From Mya arenaria (Eukaryota > Mollusca > Bivalvia > Myida > Myidae), in assembly GCF_026914265.1 (NCBI RefSeq), contig NC_069127.1, forward strand, positions 18,921,045-18,985,044: DNA of 64,000 nt. Reading direction: 5' to 3'. The position numbers and the translations under genes were made by a program. The notes under the pieces are model-generated. The model was not told the DNA's origin. It made no database searches and saw nothing but the letters and a program-made list of their open reading frames with translations. This document shows, one piece after another, positions 1-11,919 of this stretch (position 1 is the stretch's first letter; each line of letters opens with the position of its first letter).

Positions 1-324
1 TCAAAATTATTTACGACCATCTTACAACAAGAAAAATAACTCCGTTTTAAGCCTAAATACAAGTTATGACCCTTGATTTTTTATTTTTTAATTTCCTTTG
101 AAAGGCATATTTGTATATTCTTAACCACATTTTCATAATGGGAAATCAAGTTATTTGAATGACTTGCGTCATTGTTTGGGCGGGCTGGTGGGAGGGCAGC
201 ATCAAAGTCACCTTATGTATCAAATAATTTTAGTTAGGTTTGACATAAAGAGACCAAACTTGGTATTATTACATCGTTATTGTATTCTAAGTCAAAGCGG
301 CGTAGTCTTACGACAGCTCTTGTT
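1..324 (-). repeat. Partial pearl-like dispersed element, reverse copy of the one at 32314-32990
   Basis: The reverse complement of this stretch matches the left arm of the element at 32314-32990 over about 300 bases, including the phrase around 'accaaacttggtatta' and the end 'aacaagagc' (complement at 316-324). It lacks the subterminal 'gcgcgctcga' segment of the other copy. The element continues left out of the window and lies in a CDK5RAP1 intron. Confidence 0.75.
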
Positions 325-441
325 ATAAAAAACAACTTACCAGACAATTTTTTGTGATCGCTCTGTGGCAATCTGTTTACAGGTACATCCTTTTATGATT
401 CTTTCCATTGCTAACCACATGTTTCTTCATAACATTATTAG

Positions 442-3400
442 GGAGTAAAAGAGATAACTCTACTAGGTCAGAACGTGAACAGTTATCGAGATACTTCTGA
501 CTCTCAGCACTTCGGTTTACCAGACCTCAGTATAAAGCCAACGCTGAGTGATGGTTTCCGCACAGTATATCGGGCGCGGTCTGGGGGACGAAGGTTTTCT
601 GATCTGCTGGATAAGGTCTCACAAGTTGACCCCGAAATGAGAATACGATTTACAGCGCCACATCCAAAGGATTTTCCTGATGAGGTTTTTCTTGAATGTA
701 TTTCACTTGTGCTGTAATTTTACAATCAGTTTTAAAGTGATTTGTTTAACACATGCTGAACAAACTTACTGAGGATTGGATAAATTAAATGATAGATTAC
801 AAAACTTACCAAAAAAAATTGTCTTTGAAATCTCAAAACTATAAACATGAACTTACAAATTAGAAGATAACACTGGTAATACAAACTATGAAAAAGACAC
901 GAATAATATTTTACGGATGTGTGTCTTCTTAAAAGCTTAAGTAATCAAGTACTCTTATCATTTGTTATCCTTATGATAAAAATGAATGACCACAAACAAA
1001 AGTTTCCTTTCCCCTGCAGGTAATAGAGTTGATCAAAGATCGTCCAACAGTGTGTGGTCAGCTCCACCTGCCAGCCCAGAGTGGCAATGATGATGTTTTG
1101 TCATTCATGAGGCGTGGCTATACCGGCCAGGCTTATCGGCAACTTGTAGACAGGGTCAGGTCTATATTGCCTAGTGAGTGTTGATACCCAAAAATTACTT
1201 CTCATGTTTTGAGTTGAAAAAAGTGATCAACATGTATTGATGTTGGGTATCCTTTTCTTTTAAATTCTGTTTTTGTTTACAGCCATAGCAAATGATCTCA
1301 GAAAGTGTTTTCTTACATGTATGCTGTCATTAAGCACTTTTGAACCCTCGTGTGTTTACAGCAATAGGATGACATAAACTCAAAAAAAGAGATGATTTAT
1401 ATTTTGCTTGATTTCATTCTTTGTAATGACTAATTTCACTTAAATTCCATAAAATATAAAAAAAAAATTGTAAAATTGCAGATGTGTGCCTGACAAGTGA
1501 CTTCATTTGTGGGTTTTGCGGGGAGAGCGAGGCTGCGTTCGAGGACACCTTGGCTCTGGTGAGAGATGTCCAATACTCTATGGTGTTTGCCTACCCGTAC
1601 AGTATGAGACAGGTAAGATATGCTGTTCCTTTTATAATTTAGACATGTTTCTTCTATTACTAGTAACTTGTCAAAGGAATAAAGTTGACGTATTGCTATA
1701 GCGTAGGGGTCATCACGATGATTCTGACCTGGGCCATAACTAACAAAACTTGTTAAGATATTCACATGCAATTAAGTACACATGTTACCAGGGACTATAG
1801 TCACATAACACCCTGTTACCAGGGACTATAGGCACATAACACAATGTTACCAGGGACTATAGGCACATAACACACTGTTACCAGGGACTATAGGCATATA
1901 ACACAATGTTACCAATGTTACAAGGGACTATAGGCACATAACACACTGTTACCAGGGACTATAGGCATATAACACAATGTTACCAATGTTACAAGGGACT
2001 ATAGGCACATAACACACTGTTACCAGGGACTATAGGCACATAACACAATGTTACCAGGCTATAATATTGGCTTTTATTAAGGTCAAGTTATGCCCCTTTA
2101 TCAATTGTGAAAATAACCAGCATTTGCATCTGTTAGTGGTGTTCTTGTTAGAGGAATTGATAATCAATTGAAATATGTGTCACCTTTAAGCTTCCATTTT
2201 AGGACAAGTGTTTCTGGAAATGGTAGATTGAGTGTGGGTTGGTTGGTTGGTAGATAAATCAACTTTATAATTATAACTTTTCCAGTAATGAGATAGAACT
2301 TATCCATGCATAACAAATAGGTTCAAGACAAGGACAGACAAATAAAGAAGATTTTAACTGTTACAGAATGCTTTGATATCATAGCATTCTCGAAAGGCAA
2401 AAGCATGTATTAGAAGTAACAAGCATACTTCTTAGCTTGACAATTTATTATAAAAGTGAGCGAATTTAGCAGACACTGGCCAGACACTGATCAATTGCCA
2501 ATTTAGACACATTTTGAACCTACTTGGACATTGATAGCCAATGCTGACAGTGTTCACATTGAATGTTTAAGGTTTACTTCATTAAACTAGACTTTACTGC
2601 AATAATTGAATTTTATGTTCATGCAGTCTTTAATGCCCTAGCCCAACTAGCAACTTGATAAATAACATACTTTCTTTAACAGAAGACGCATGCTTATCAC
2701 AAACTGATTGACGATGTTCCTGCAGACATAAAGCAGGCTCGTGTGGAACAGTTACAACAGGAATTCCGGCGTGGGGCGGGGGAAAGAAATAAGAGTTTGC
2801 TGGGACACAACCATCTTGTACTGGTCCAGGGGGTAAGTGAAGTAGTGTTTATCTTACCTAAATTGATATGTTATGTGGCTCATATGTGGGAGTTGCAGCA
2901 GGAATGTGGACATTGGGAAATGACAGGAATAGAAGGGTTCCCATGGACACAATTGTCACATGCTTACCCAGATAGTATGAGAAGTTATGTTCACATTTAT
3001 CGATGTAATCAACTTGTGAAAGTGTTTGAACCAATTTCCAACACAAAGCAATATCTAGTGGTTGTGGCCGTGTTGAGAGGCCTTCAATTGGTGTACTCCT
3101 TTATGTATACAATTTGGTCTAAAAATGATAGCTTTCACTTTCTGTTTATATAATAATCATTGCAATTATCATATCTTAAACAGTAGTTCCCTATGATTTT
3201 TTTCAATTCACTAAAAAAGGTATGGGTACTCAGTTTGGCTGGCATGATGGTGCTTTGGGAATGACCATTCCTGACAGAACACCTCATGCAAAGTATACTT
3301 ATTAAGCTTTTCAAACAGTTATAGCAGTTTTAAATTCTTACTATTTCAGCCAAGCAAGAAAGGAACGGGCACTCTGTTTGGAAGAAATGATGGCGGTCTT

Positions 3401-4316
3401 GGAGTTATCTTCCCTGATACAGAGGTGACAGATGGACAGACCATGAGAAAACCAGAACCAGGGGACTACATCGTTGTCAGGGTATGTACTACGGTTCTTC
3501 TATTCTTGTAGTGACAGTCTTATCTGGAGCGTATTGTATGATCTAAATTTAGTTTTTTCTTGGTTGTAATTTGATCTATTTTAATGAAATGGCACACTAG
3601 GTGTTTTTTACATTTGCAAGATAATAAATTAATTACTAATATATTACTGCCACTCACTTAGAGATGAACTCAACTTCTTGATCTAAGGATATTTTGTTGT
3701 TTGGTGTTGGAAAGATGGTATAAGCTTTTCTTTTATTCAATGAAACGACTAGAGGTATTCTCGTATTCCCTGGTGTCATCTGTTGGCATAGGCATTGTTG
3801 TGCTTTCATTTGCATTGTTTTGGCCATTGGCTTCATGCAGTAAGTTACAAGTCATTTGAATAAAACTTGGTGTTTACAATTGGCATACATGTATTACTAG
3901 CAAGTCCCTTAATGTGGCACAAGTATTTCTTGAGTTATGTCACTAGACCAGTTCAGAAAATACAGATGATTGTTAGACTTCTCTTCCTGAGCTATTGTCC
4001 TATTACACAATGCTTGCCTCTGTTGGCATAATTTTTAAGTAGTTCATTTAGACATTTATCATGTTTCACTCAAGGTACTTAGGTCCAGAGAGTTGAGTTG
4101 AGTTCAGATGAGTTTAGATGAGTTAAGTTGGGGTATTGAACTATTGTCATTGTTTATCAATTTAATTTTCACAATTTTTTCAACAAAATGTAATATTCTA
4201 CATAAATGTAATATTCTACATTTTAGATAACTAACAGTACAGCCCAGACATTGCATGGTGAGGGTGTGGAGATCAGCTCCATTCAAAGGTTTAACGGACA
4301 GGCTGATTCACAATGA
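442..4316 (+). CDS. CDK5RAP1: CDK5RAP1-like mitochondrial tRNA methylthiotransferase, 3' part (six exons)
   Basis: Exons 442-684, 1020-1173, 1482-1612, 2683-2832, 3350-3481 and 4227-4316 join in frame to 299 residues ending at TGA 4314-4316. The family adds the methylthio group of ms2i6A37 to mitochondrial tRNAs using radical SAM chemistry. Seen: the radical-SAM methylthiotransferase core reads [35 protein letters not shown] and [18 protein letters not shown], then [10 protein letters not shown]. The last two exons form a TRAM-type RNA-binding end with [15 protein letters not shown] and PGDYIVVR. The amino-terminal UPF0004 domain and the Cys triad binding the radical-SAM cluster are not present; they should lie left of the window, since 1-441 holds a repeat and no exon I can support. 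Donors and acceptors are canonical and phases match at all five junctions. Introns hold two minisatellites and a decayed copy of exon 3350-3481. The related enzyme CDKAL1 is less likely because HPKDFPDEV and the C-terminus resemble CDK5RAP1. Confidence 0.93.
1779..2060. repeat. Minisatellite, ~31-33 bp unit, about eight copies
   Basis: Repeats of 'gttaccagggactatagg' followed by 'cacataacacac' or 'catataacacaatgttaccaat'. Two adjacent longer units duplicate a 65-base pair of repeats, so the array grew by higher-order duplication. It lies in the CDK5RAP1 intron between exons 1482-1612 and 2683-2832. Confidence 0.85.
3213..3290 (+). pseudogene. Decayed copy of the CDK5RAP1 exon at 3350-3481
   Basis: This intronic stretch reads [16 protein letters not shown] then MTIPD, parallel to [16 protein letters not shown] and VIFPD in the true exon some 60 bases downstream. 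The copy stays open over the aligned part, but the bases before it ('caattcact') give no AG acceptor at the matching place and I see no donor. It is read as an exon remnant, not as an alternative exon. Confidence 0.75.
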
Positions 4317-4700
4317 TGTTCTGTGTGACAGCCTGGCAAACAGTGAGAGAGGGGATGATGTCTGACAGGCATAATGTGTCATAGCAGATGATGTCCAGTG
4401 TGACAGCCTAGGCATACAGTGACAGAGCAGATGATGTCCAGTGTGACAGCCTAGACAAAAAGTGACGGAGCAGATGATGTCCTATGTGACAGCGTAGGCA
4501 TACAGTGACAGAGGAGATGTTGACCTATGTGACAGCCTAGGCATACAGTGACAGAGGAGATGTTGACCTATGTGACAGCCTAGGCATACAATGACAGAGC
4601 AGATGATCTATGATGCGCCAGCCTAGGCATATGGTGACGGAGCAAATAATGTCCTTTGTGACATCCTAAGCAAATAATGACAGAGCAGATTTACCTCCTG
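4310..4700. repeat. Imperfect minisatellite, ~56-60 bp unit, about six copies
   Basis: Repeats of 'gtgacagcctaggcatacag' and 'tgacagagcagatgatgtcc' run from the stop codon of CDK5RAP1 into its 3' flank. Unit length varies and copies are diverged. The first unit overlaps the end of the CDK5RAP1 coding exon or its 3' UTR. Confidence 0.8.
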
Positions 4701-5404
4701 GCAGGAATATTTTCAACAGGGGAGATACCTGCATTAAAGGTTGAAAACAGATACATCAGTAACTTATCTACTTGTACAAATTTGTTTGCATCTTGAAAGG
4801 CTTGCAAAGTCATACTGGGTACCAGTTCATTTTGTCATAAAGTAAATTGATATGGTGAAGATTAACTGTCTAAAGTGAACCATTTGTTACTTAAAAAGTT
4901 GTTTTTAATAAGTGACAGTAATGTCTTAAAATGTGTAAAACCATAATATTCTGAGCCTGAATTTAACTGTTTGATAGGTTTGAATTGATTTGAACTTTTC
5001 TGTCAGACGTGTGTTTTAATTTGTTTGATATGTGTTGATGATTGTATCTTTAGTATTCATTGTTCTATTTGATAACTTCTCGATACTCAGTTGCTGTTGC
5101 CCCATTGCCAAAATAAACAATGAAAACAAATCTAAGCAATATTTATTCACAATTTCTCTAGTTACTATAATATATCACAAAATATTTTATTTGAGGATTG
5201 AGACTGATTTTGAACCTCTGTTCTGCACATTGTTTTATCACCTTCTCAATGTTGTCTGCTCTCTTTGATTTTTCTTGGTCTCATTGGTAATTGTCAATAT
5301 GACTCATTAAAGATGGTAACCATGACCCAGTCTAATCACTTCAGCATTATGACACTTTTATTGTGAAGACTTGGTCACAATCTTTACCTGCATACCTGGT
5401 TACT
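4701..5404. other. Intergenic, no gene seen
   Basis: AT-rich 3' flank of CDK5RAP1. Open frames here are short and have no codon pattern or domain I recognise. Confidence 0.6.
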
Positions 5405-5725
5405 AGAATGACGTTTGTCCTTATTTGGGCAGGCAAGAGGGCTGGAGGGCAACGTCAAACTTACCTATGGTATCAAATAATTTTAATCATGTTTGACATT
5501 TAGTAACAAAACATGGAATACAGGATGAGTTTGTGGAAACCTTTCATGGGGCCCCTAGGGTCAAGGTCAAGGTTAAAGTTACTAAAAATAGAAAAATGGT
5601 TGGTACTGAAAAACTTTAGTTAGAATTGACATATTGCGTCCAAACTTGGTATATAGGGAAAAAAAGTTTATGGAGACCTTTCATGGGCTTGTGTCTGGGA
5701 CCCCTATGTCAAGGTCAAGGGTTGT
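5405..5725. repeat. Diverged dispersed repeat with two internal direct copies
   Basis: The left part resembles the arm of the 32314-32990 element ('gggcaggcaagagggctgg', 'tatcaaataattttaatcat'). It continues with two copies of a segment around 'aaacctttcatgggg' and 'tcaaggtcaagg', about 150 bases apart. It is probably a related, older pearl-like family. Confidence 0.55.
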
Positions 5726-5799
5726 ACACTTTGAATATAAGAATAATGTGCCTCATCAGCTTTGGATGTGAAAAATGTAATAATTCTGTAAGAATTTGG

Positions 5800-6125
5800 T
5801 ACTGGTGAAGTCAGTACTGGTCAATGTACTGTTCCTAATACTGGTCAGTGTACTATTCCTAATACCGGTCAGTGTACTATTCCTAATACTGGTCAGTGTA
5901 CTATTCCTAATACTGGTCAGTGTACTATTCCTAATACTGGTTAGTGTTCTACTTCTAATACTGGTCAGTTTGTTATTCTTAATACTGGTCAGTGAACAAT
6001 TCCTTATACTGGTCAGTATGCTATTCCTAATACTGGTCAGTGTACTATTCCTTATACTGGTCAGTGTATTGTTCATAATACTTGTCGGTACTGCGCATTG
6101 TATTATTCTTAATGCAGGTCAGTGT
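5800..6125. repeat. 24-bp minisatellite, about 13 copies
   Basis: The unit is close to 'aatactggtcagtgtactat' plus 'tcct'. Because 24 is a multiple of three, the array is open for 100-120 codons on both strands (LILVSVLF and LTSIRNST repeats). These frames are by-products of the repeat and not genes. Confidence 0.9.
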
Positions 6126-7225
6126 ACCCTCCATGCACTAGTGTATCTGCATTTTGGAGCCAACTAGAGCTCTTAACAAAATCATTACAAATAAATGAGA
6201 AAAAAAACATACAAATAAAACCTTGGTTATAACAATTCAAATCTGACTTCTTTAGTCAGATTGGGTCTTTGCCCAAATCAACTTACGATTATAAATTACA
6301 ATCAATCGATTTATGGAAATTAGTGTTATAATCATGAATGTCACTGGGCTCAAGAAAGTGTGGTCTGATTTCCAGCAGTAGTATTAAACACAAATAAAAC
6401 AGAAAACAATCAATTTTATTTTGTCAATCTTTTAATAATAATAGAAAAAATACATGAAAGTTTTATCATTGGTGTTCAATATAGTGAATGCATAATGTTC
6501 TTTCACCTTGATTTCAGCGAGAAAATGAAGTACATGTTCTGATGTGGTTTGCTAGTTGACATTTTTTATAAACATTATTTATGGTTAATGTTTATCCACA
6601 TATTTCTTTGTAATTCTTTGGAAAAATTGCTTTATATCAATGTTCATTTGGTTATAATCATATTGTTCGTAAGCAGCTAACAAATTGATCAAGTACATAG
6701 ATGTTTTAATAAACGGATATGAAGGAATTCGAAAAATGGCTATTTCAAAGTTTATGTAAAACTAGCATATAATGTCAATGTTTGAAAAGGAGGTCTCTGT
6801 TATAGCTTAGTACTTTCACTAGGCTTATACTTATGCTAGTTCTCTTTTAAGTCTTTAATCCTCATTAACCTAATACCCGAAAAGCATAGCTTTAACTCAC
6901 TAGGTCATCAAGATCTCCAGATGTATGTTATACCATGGCCATGTACTTTTCGCTCCCATGTATCTGAACAATTCAATACAAGTCATAATGTTGAGTATTC
7001 TCCGGATATTCCAGTTCAAGTTTGAAGACAAGTCGTATACTAAAAATGAGAAAAATAAATAAAGAAAACATCCAAATCCCCATAATTTATGTTTTTACCA
7101 TTTACAGTCTTCCAGGCACAGAATAACAGTTCACAAGTTATACATTATCCATGTGTGAAACAAAAATGAAAGTAAAACATGAACAGTTACACATTATCCA
7201 AAACCCACTATCATTGTGATTTCGA
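6126..7225. other. Intergenic, no gene seen
   Basis: AT-rich sequence between the 24-bp array and the 3' end of the Tctex1-type gene. It would include that gene's 3' UTR. No exon, RNA gene or clear repeat array recognised. Confidence 0.6.
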
Positions 7226-7726
7226 TCATTCATAGTAGACACCAAAGCACACTGCAAGGGCGAATAAGGACTTATTTGAAAACTGTGTTGATGCGTATGT
7301 ATCAGTTTCATCGTACCACAGGAAGCGACTTCCGGCTACAATGTCCTGCTCCCGGTTCTCTCCGATAATCACGTGCACCACGAGCTTGTAACGCGTCCAC
7401 TTAAACTCCTTCACGCGCGTTTTAATCGTGTCCGCCAACATTTTACTCATACGCTGTCCTAAGGTTTTCTCGTATTCGACGTCCGTTAAGAACTCCCGTA
7501 AAACATCATTCATAACTGTTTCCACTTTCCCAGGCCGGAACTTTCTTTCATCATCTGGTGATAGTTTGTACGAATTCTCCAATTGCCGCATATGTTGGGT
7601 GAGTACACCGCCCTCGGAAGTGTCGGACCTCGAGTCCCACGTGCGTTCTCGCATACTCCCCTCGCGCAATGGCGTCTTGGTCATCGTTGTACGGAGAATT
7701 CCCCCGGTCTTTCGGGGTCGACTCAT
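7226..7726 (-). CDS. Tctex1-domain dynein light chain (DYNLT/TCTEX1D family), single exon
   Basis: One uninterrupted frame of 166 residues from ATG at 7726 to TGA at 7226. The family forms the light-chain dimers of cytoplasmic and axonemal dyneins. Seen: about 75 polar N-terminal residues with RPRKTGGILRTT, then a Tctex1 domain from about residue 55 to the end. Typical elements are FRPGKVETVMNDVLREFL, the helix with TLGQRMSKMLADTIKTRVKE, and the strands RYKLVVHVIIGENREQD, SRFLWYDETDTYAS and LFALAVCFGVYYE closing the fold at the carboxyl end. Length and N-terminal extension fit the TCTEX1D1/DYNLT5 or DYNLT4 groups better than the short DYNLT1/3. I cannot choose the orthologue. All other genes in the window have introns, so an old retrocopy that stayed functional is possible, though some family members have few introns. 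Confidence 0.88.
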   Translation of the reverse strand: MSRPRKTGGILRTTMTKTPLREGSMRERTWDSRSDTSEGGVLTQHMRQLENSYKLSPDDERKFRPGKVETVMNDVLREFLTDVEYEKTLGQRMSKMLADTIKTRVKEFKWTRYKLVVHVIIGENREQDIVAGSRFLWYDETDTYASTQFSNKSLFALAVCFGVYYE

Positions 7727-7759
7727 GCTGGTCGCGTCAGATTATCACTACTAAGTCAC

Positions 7760-9180
7760 ACAAGTATTTTATTTTAGTCTCTTAGCTAGAACTTATATTC
7801 CTGCCGTCTGCAATTCCTATGAAGTGTCTGTATCCCAGGCTAATCTAGTTCGTAGAAAAGTCGCTGATAAGCATCATTATCATGCACCTGACGTCAATAC
7901 CTGACAAGAAAAAAGGCAAACTAGATCAAACATTGTTAATTGAACAATGATTTGCAGAAAATCCTAATGCTATTGCTAAACTGTAGCACGAGAATCGATC
8001 TGACGGCAATCTAAAAAGTTAACTCCCTTGTTTCGAATAAGGTCCAATGACATTAACTTTTATACTTGCAGAAGAATTAATCTGCTAGAAGAGTACTGTT
8101 CCATGTTTTGATTGTTGTTATAATAATTGAGTGAGTCTAATCCGGCATTCGATCAGCTATGCTGCAAGGCTTTTGAACCTTCTTGCCAATCAATTCAGGA
8201 ACGAGGAAAAAATCAATCAACTGAATTATGTCGCTGAATGATTAAACAATTAATTCACTACTCGTAAAATTCATAAAGAAATCATGAACCTGTAAAGAAA
8301 TGAAATTCTAGAAGTGGTTTTCAAACGTTAATAGATCAAGAGAACCATGTTTTCATTGCCCCATGCGGGGGGCTCTCTGCTTTTACTGTCGAATAAAGAG
8401 CTCATGTAAATTCTTTTTTGGTATAAATCAGGTATCGCTTTAAGATGAACAGATTTTTTCTTCAACATTTAAATCCATACAGTGGATAATTTTAAAACTT
8501 ATAAAATATGTGTGCTCAAACAGCTATATAAAGCAAGATTTTGCACATATTATCACGGTTTCACTTTATTCAGCCAAATTGTCCAATATTTAATGGAGTA
8601 TTTTAATTAATTAAATTCAAGTCCCATTCACTCTAAATGAATCTTTGTTGAAATCAAAATTGTAGTTCAATGGATAATGGAATTTTAAAGCGTTCAATTA
8701 AGATTCTGAATTTCTTGACCATTAAGTGTCCGTCGTTATTGGACATGTAAATATTTTGAGAAAGACCAGATAATGAATTTGGACTTAGGGACTCTGTTAA
8801 GCCGATAATATAAATAATAATTTGAATAGATAGACAATTTTCAAGTGCTCAAAGGTTTCACACTTGATGTCATGAAGCTCAACCACTTTAAATGGAACGT
8901 TTGAACAGAAAAAAAATCCTGTCATTATACGGCTTTGTTTTCGCTAGTTTCATTATATTTCTAAAACAACACTCTTCAATTATAGGTTGAGCACATTTTT
9001 TTTATTTCAAAAGCTTACTGTATAAAGTTCATGTTAAAATAAGCATTATCATACATTCTAAGTACTACGGGTTTTAACAGTGTCCATTTAACGGTAATGG
9101 GGCAGGCATCCCGCTAGAACTGGTCTCCGTTTTTTTAAAATAATACATTTTGTAGCATTTGCTTTAAATATATTATGTTT
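7760..9180. other. Intergenic, 5' flank of the Tctex1-type gene
   Basis: No second gene recognised. The first 150 bases upstream of the Tctex1 start (7730-7900) are the likely promoter and 5' UTR. No TATA box or RFX X-box was found by eye. Confidence 0.5.
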
Positions 9181-9184
9181 TGAA

Positions 9185-9420
9185 TACACGAGGGCACCCG
9201 GCACCCCCACCCGCTAAAATCGTCCAAATCTTAAAATAAGTAATGAAACCCGCCGAAACTGCACAATTTTGGACTACTAATTGTCAAAAATTTAACGGGG
9301 GCCTTTCCCCAAACCCTATGCCAACATTTTAAACCAAATAGATTCTGGGGGAGGGGCGCAAGTCCAAAGATTTTGTCCCCTCTAACGCAAAACCCTGGAT
9401 CCACCCCTGTAAATTGCAAT
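9185..9420. repeat. Putative dispersed transposon-derived repeat
   Basis: A GC-richer patch with 'aaaccctggatccacccctg' and C/G-rich runs such as 'attctgggggaggggcg' stands out from AT-rich surroundings. The phrase is of a kind common in interspersed repeats of invertebrates. No termini were defined. The 84-residue open frame on the minus strand is judged non-genic. Confidence 0.4.
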
Positions 9421-9489
9421 TTGAGCGTTATTACCTTTTTGTGTGTGGGGTGGGGATTCCCCAAGTTACACCCAGCGCCCTTCAACCGC

Positions 9490-10395
9490 CGCTAACTGCC
9501 GAACGCTTCTTGCTAATTACACACTTCAGAGATGTATATTTCTATTATAATGAAAAGAAAGGCGCTTTTTGAAATCTATTGTGAGCCGAAATGCAATGTT
9601 TTGTATATTTAATTTAAAACGTTATCTTTGCTGTCATTGCTATCCGAAACTCAAAGTCGACTTACCAGAAATACAATTCCATCACCATGATATTTTACTT
9701 AGTTTTATGAACTGCTCAAACCATCTCATACAGTATCTTATGGCTTTAAAGCACACAGAAAAGACCTAATCTATTTTCACTCGTGTTTGTTTTGTTTTAA
9801 GCGTGCGACTACTCACTAGTAACCAGGAGACAATGCAAGAGCGGTCTTGTGCAATCAAAGTAAATACCGGGCCATTCATATCAGACAATACAGTGAAAAT
9901 GGAGATTATTGGGCACTGACAATGTTCACAATATCGACAGTTTGCTGATAAGTGGCATAATTGCCTCGCTGCTGTTTAAACCTTAAGATTGAATATCCAA
10001 TTTGTATTTCTCATTGTTAAAACTTTCCCTTTCCAAAGTACGCGCTTTCATAAAAAAAAACGTGTGTTTTTTAAGGTTTTGGCTGAAACGTTATGCCCGT
10101 GATGAAGAGATATGTATACATCAGATGTAAAGCAGTGTAAGGTGTCAGTGTAACATCCAAATAATTGCAGACAGTGCTGACCCGCAACTATTTCTAATAG
10201 GATGAAAAATGTCTCTTTAAAGACTGCATGCTTTTGACAGTAAAAACAAAAATGGTTTGATGGAGAATGCTTTTAACGTAAGAGCACAAGGTGTATGCTA
10301 ACATTATTTATTTGTCAATAGAAACGTAATCTTCCGAGGACGAGGACTCTCAGCCACATTTCTAAATTCACACTTAGAATGACAAAAAATGAGCA
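9490..10395. other. Intergenic, no gene seen
   Basis: AT-rich sequence without a supported exon or repeat array. The open frame around 9569-9769 has no recognisable domain. Confidence 0.55.
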
Positions 10396-10398
10396 CTG

Positions 10399-10399
10399 G

Positions 10400-10460
<61 letters not shown>
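10399..10460. repeat. (TA)n microsatellite
   Basis: About 30 uninterrupted TA repeats. They give a poly-Ile/Tyr open frame on the minus strand that is not a gene. Confidence 0.98.
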
Positions 10461-10462
<2 letters not shown>

Positions 10463-11039
10463 TATAAAAACAAAATAATGTAAAAATTACACCAGGCAGG
10501 CATTATGGACCATTTAAAACCCATATTAGTAAACATATTATCACCCATACCACTGTTGAAGCCTGCTTTTGGCGTTCTCTTTAACGTCATACCCTGTCCC
10601 TGGGTAGAAGATTATATGGGGTCAGGTTTAGATCGTTTGATCAGTCTAAAACCGCACATCAATAAAGCAACTAAACTGTGATATGACAACGCTGGAGAGT
10701 GACACAACGGCTGATGTTTTATTAAAATTGAAGCGGGCACATTAACTTTTATGTACATGATTTTTATCTCAATGTAAGACACCATAAATCTCGTTAATAC
10801 CTGGAGCTTGGATTGTGTTTTGTTGAGCCTCCTCTTGTGTACACCTGATTTAATCTCATTTTATCTTCTGAATTCGTAAAATGAGTACTGATTAAACACA
10901 CGGATTACTTTATTGGCGTGTTTCGAGGGGCTTGGGACCAATTGTTAAAAGTAGGTAACATCGTTGTTTTGATGGTACATGTACATCTACCGTTTCGCAT
11001 TTAACTAGTCTGTTGAATGGGCTGTCATGTACATTTTTT

Positions 11040-11280
11040 GTCTTCGATTCCCAAAATCAGACCTTACTTCGGTCGGAGCACAGATAGTCCATATAAACAG
11101 CCACTTCTGTCTTTTTAGCGCTGTTTTAGATAAGAGGGGGGGGGGGGGGGGGGTGATGAATGTCCAAATATTTTACGCCATATCGGACTTCGGTCTGGGC
11201 ACAAATAGTCCATATAAACAGCCGCTTCTGTCTTTTAGCGTTCTTTTAGTTAAGGTGAGAATAACGAGAGTCCAAATATT
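11040..11280. repeat. Tandem duplication of ~125 bp with a poly-G run between copies
   Basis: Two copies share 'catataaacagcc' with 'cttctgtctttttagcg' and an upstream 'acttcggtcgg' or 'acttcggtctg'. A run of about 17 G lies at about 11137-11153. No coding potential seen. Confidence 0.75.
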
Positions 11281-11919
11281 AAAAAAGTTCCCAAAACGCA
11301 CATTATTGTAGTGAGAGCACACCGAGCCTTGGTTTTCCCTTTTAAAAGAGAGAGAGTCTTTATGAATTCTTCCTGCTTCCATGTCATTTCATTTCCTTGT
11401 CGCCAAATGCCCCGTTCCACTTAATAATTATAACAGGGTATAACCAAGCGATATATTGTACAGCCAAATAAGGGAAAACCACACCAGCTCTACGTCCAGG
11501 TGGGCTCCAAAAAAGGATAATGTGCAGCTAAGGTTTTTACCAATGAAACGGACTCCAGCTTTATTTTATAAGCCATCGGCTTTCGTCACGATCGAAATAC
11601 AAAATGTACGAAGTGTTTTTCACGAAACACATAAATTCAAAATGCTGGACTTTTTTTATCAATATAAGTATCATTTAGGTTTGTACCTTACAGAAGCAAA
11701 AAAGTCATGCTTACAGAAATTTAAGTAGGTGGTTACCTAACAACACAGCTGATGTTGTGTTCTACAAGTCAATAGAATTTACTTCATTCCAAAAACTTTC
11801 GACCTTATTATTAAACTTCCTCTGAAAGTATGTTGAAATTAGTGATTTATTGAAACAGAGGCCCTTAAACATACAGAAGCACCCATATATCATTATTACG
11901 GGGATTAACAGGCACAACT

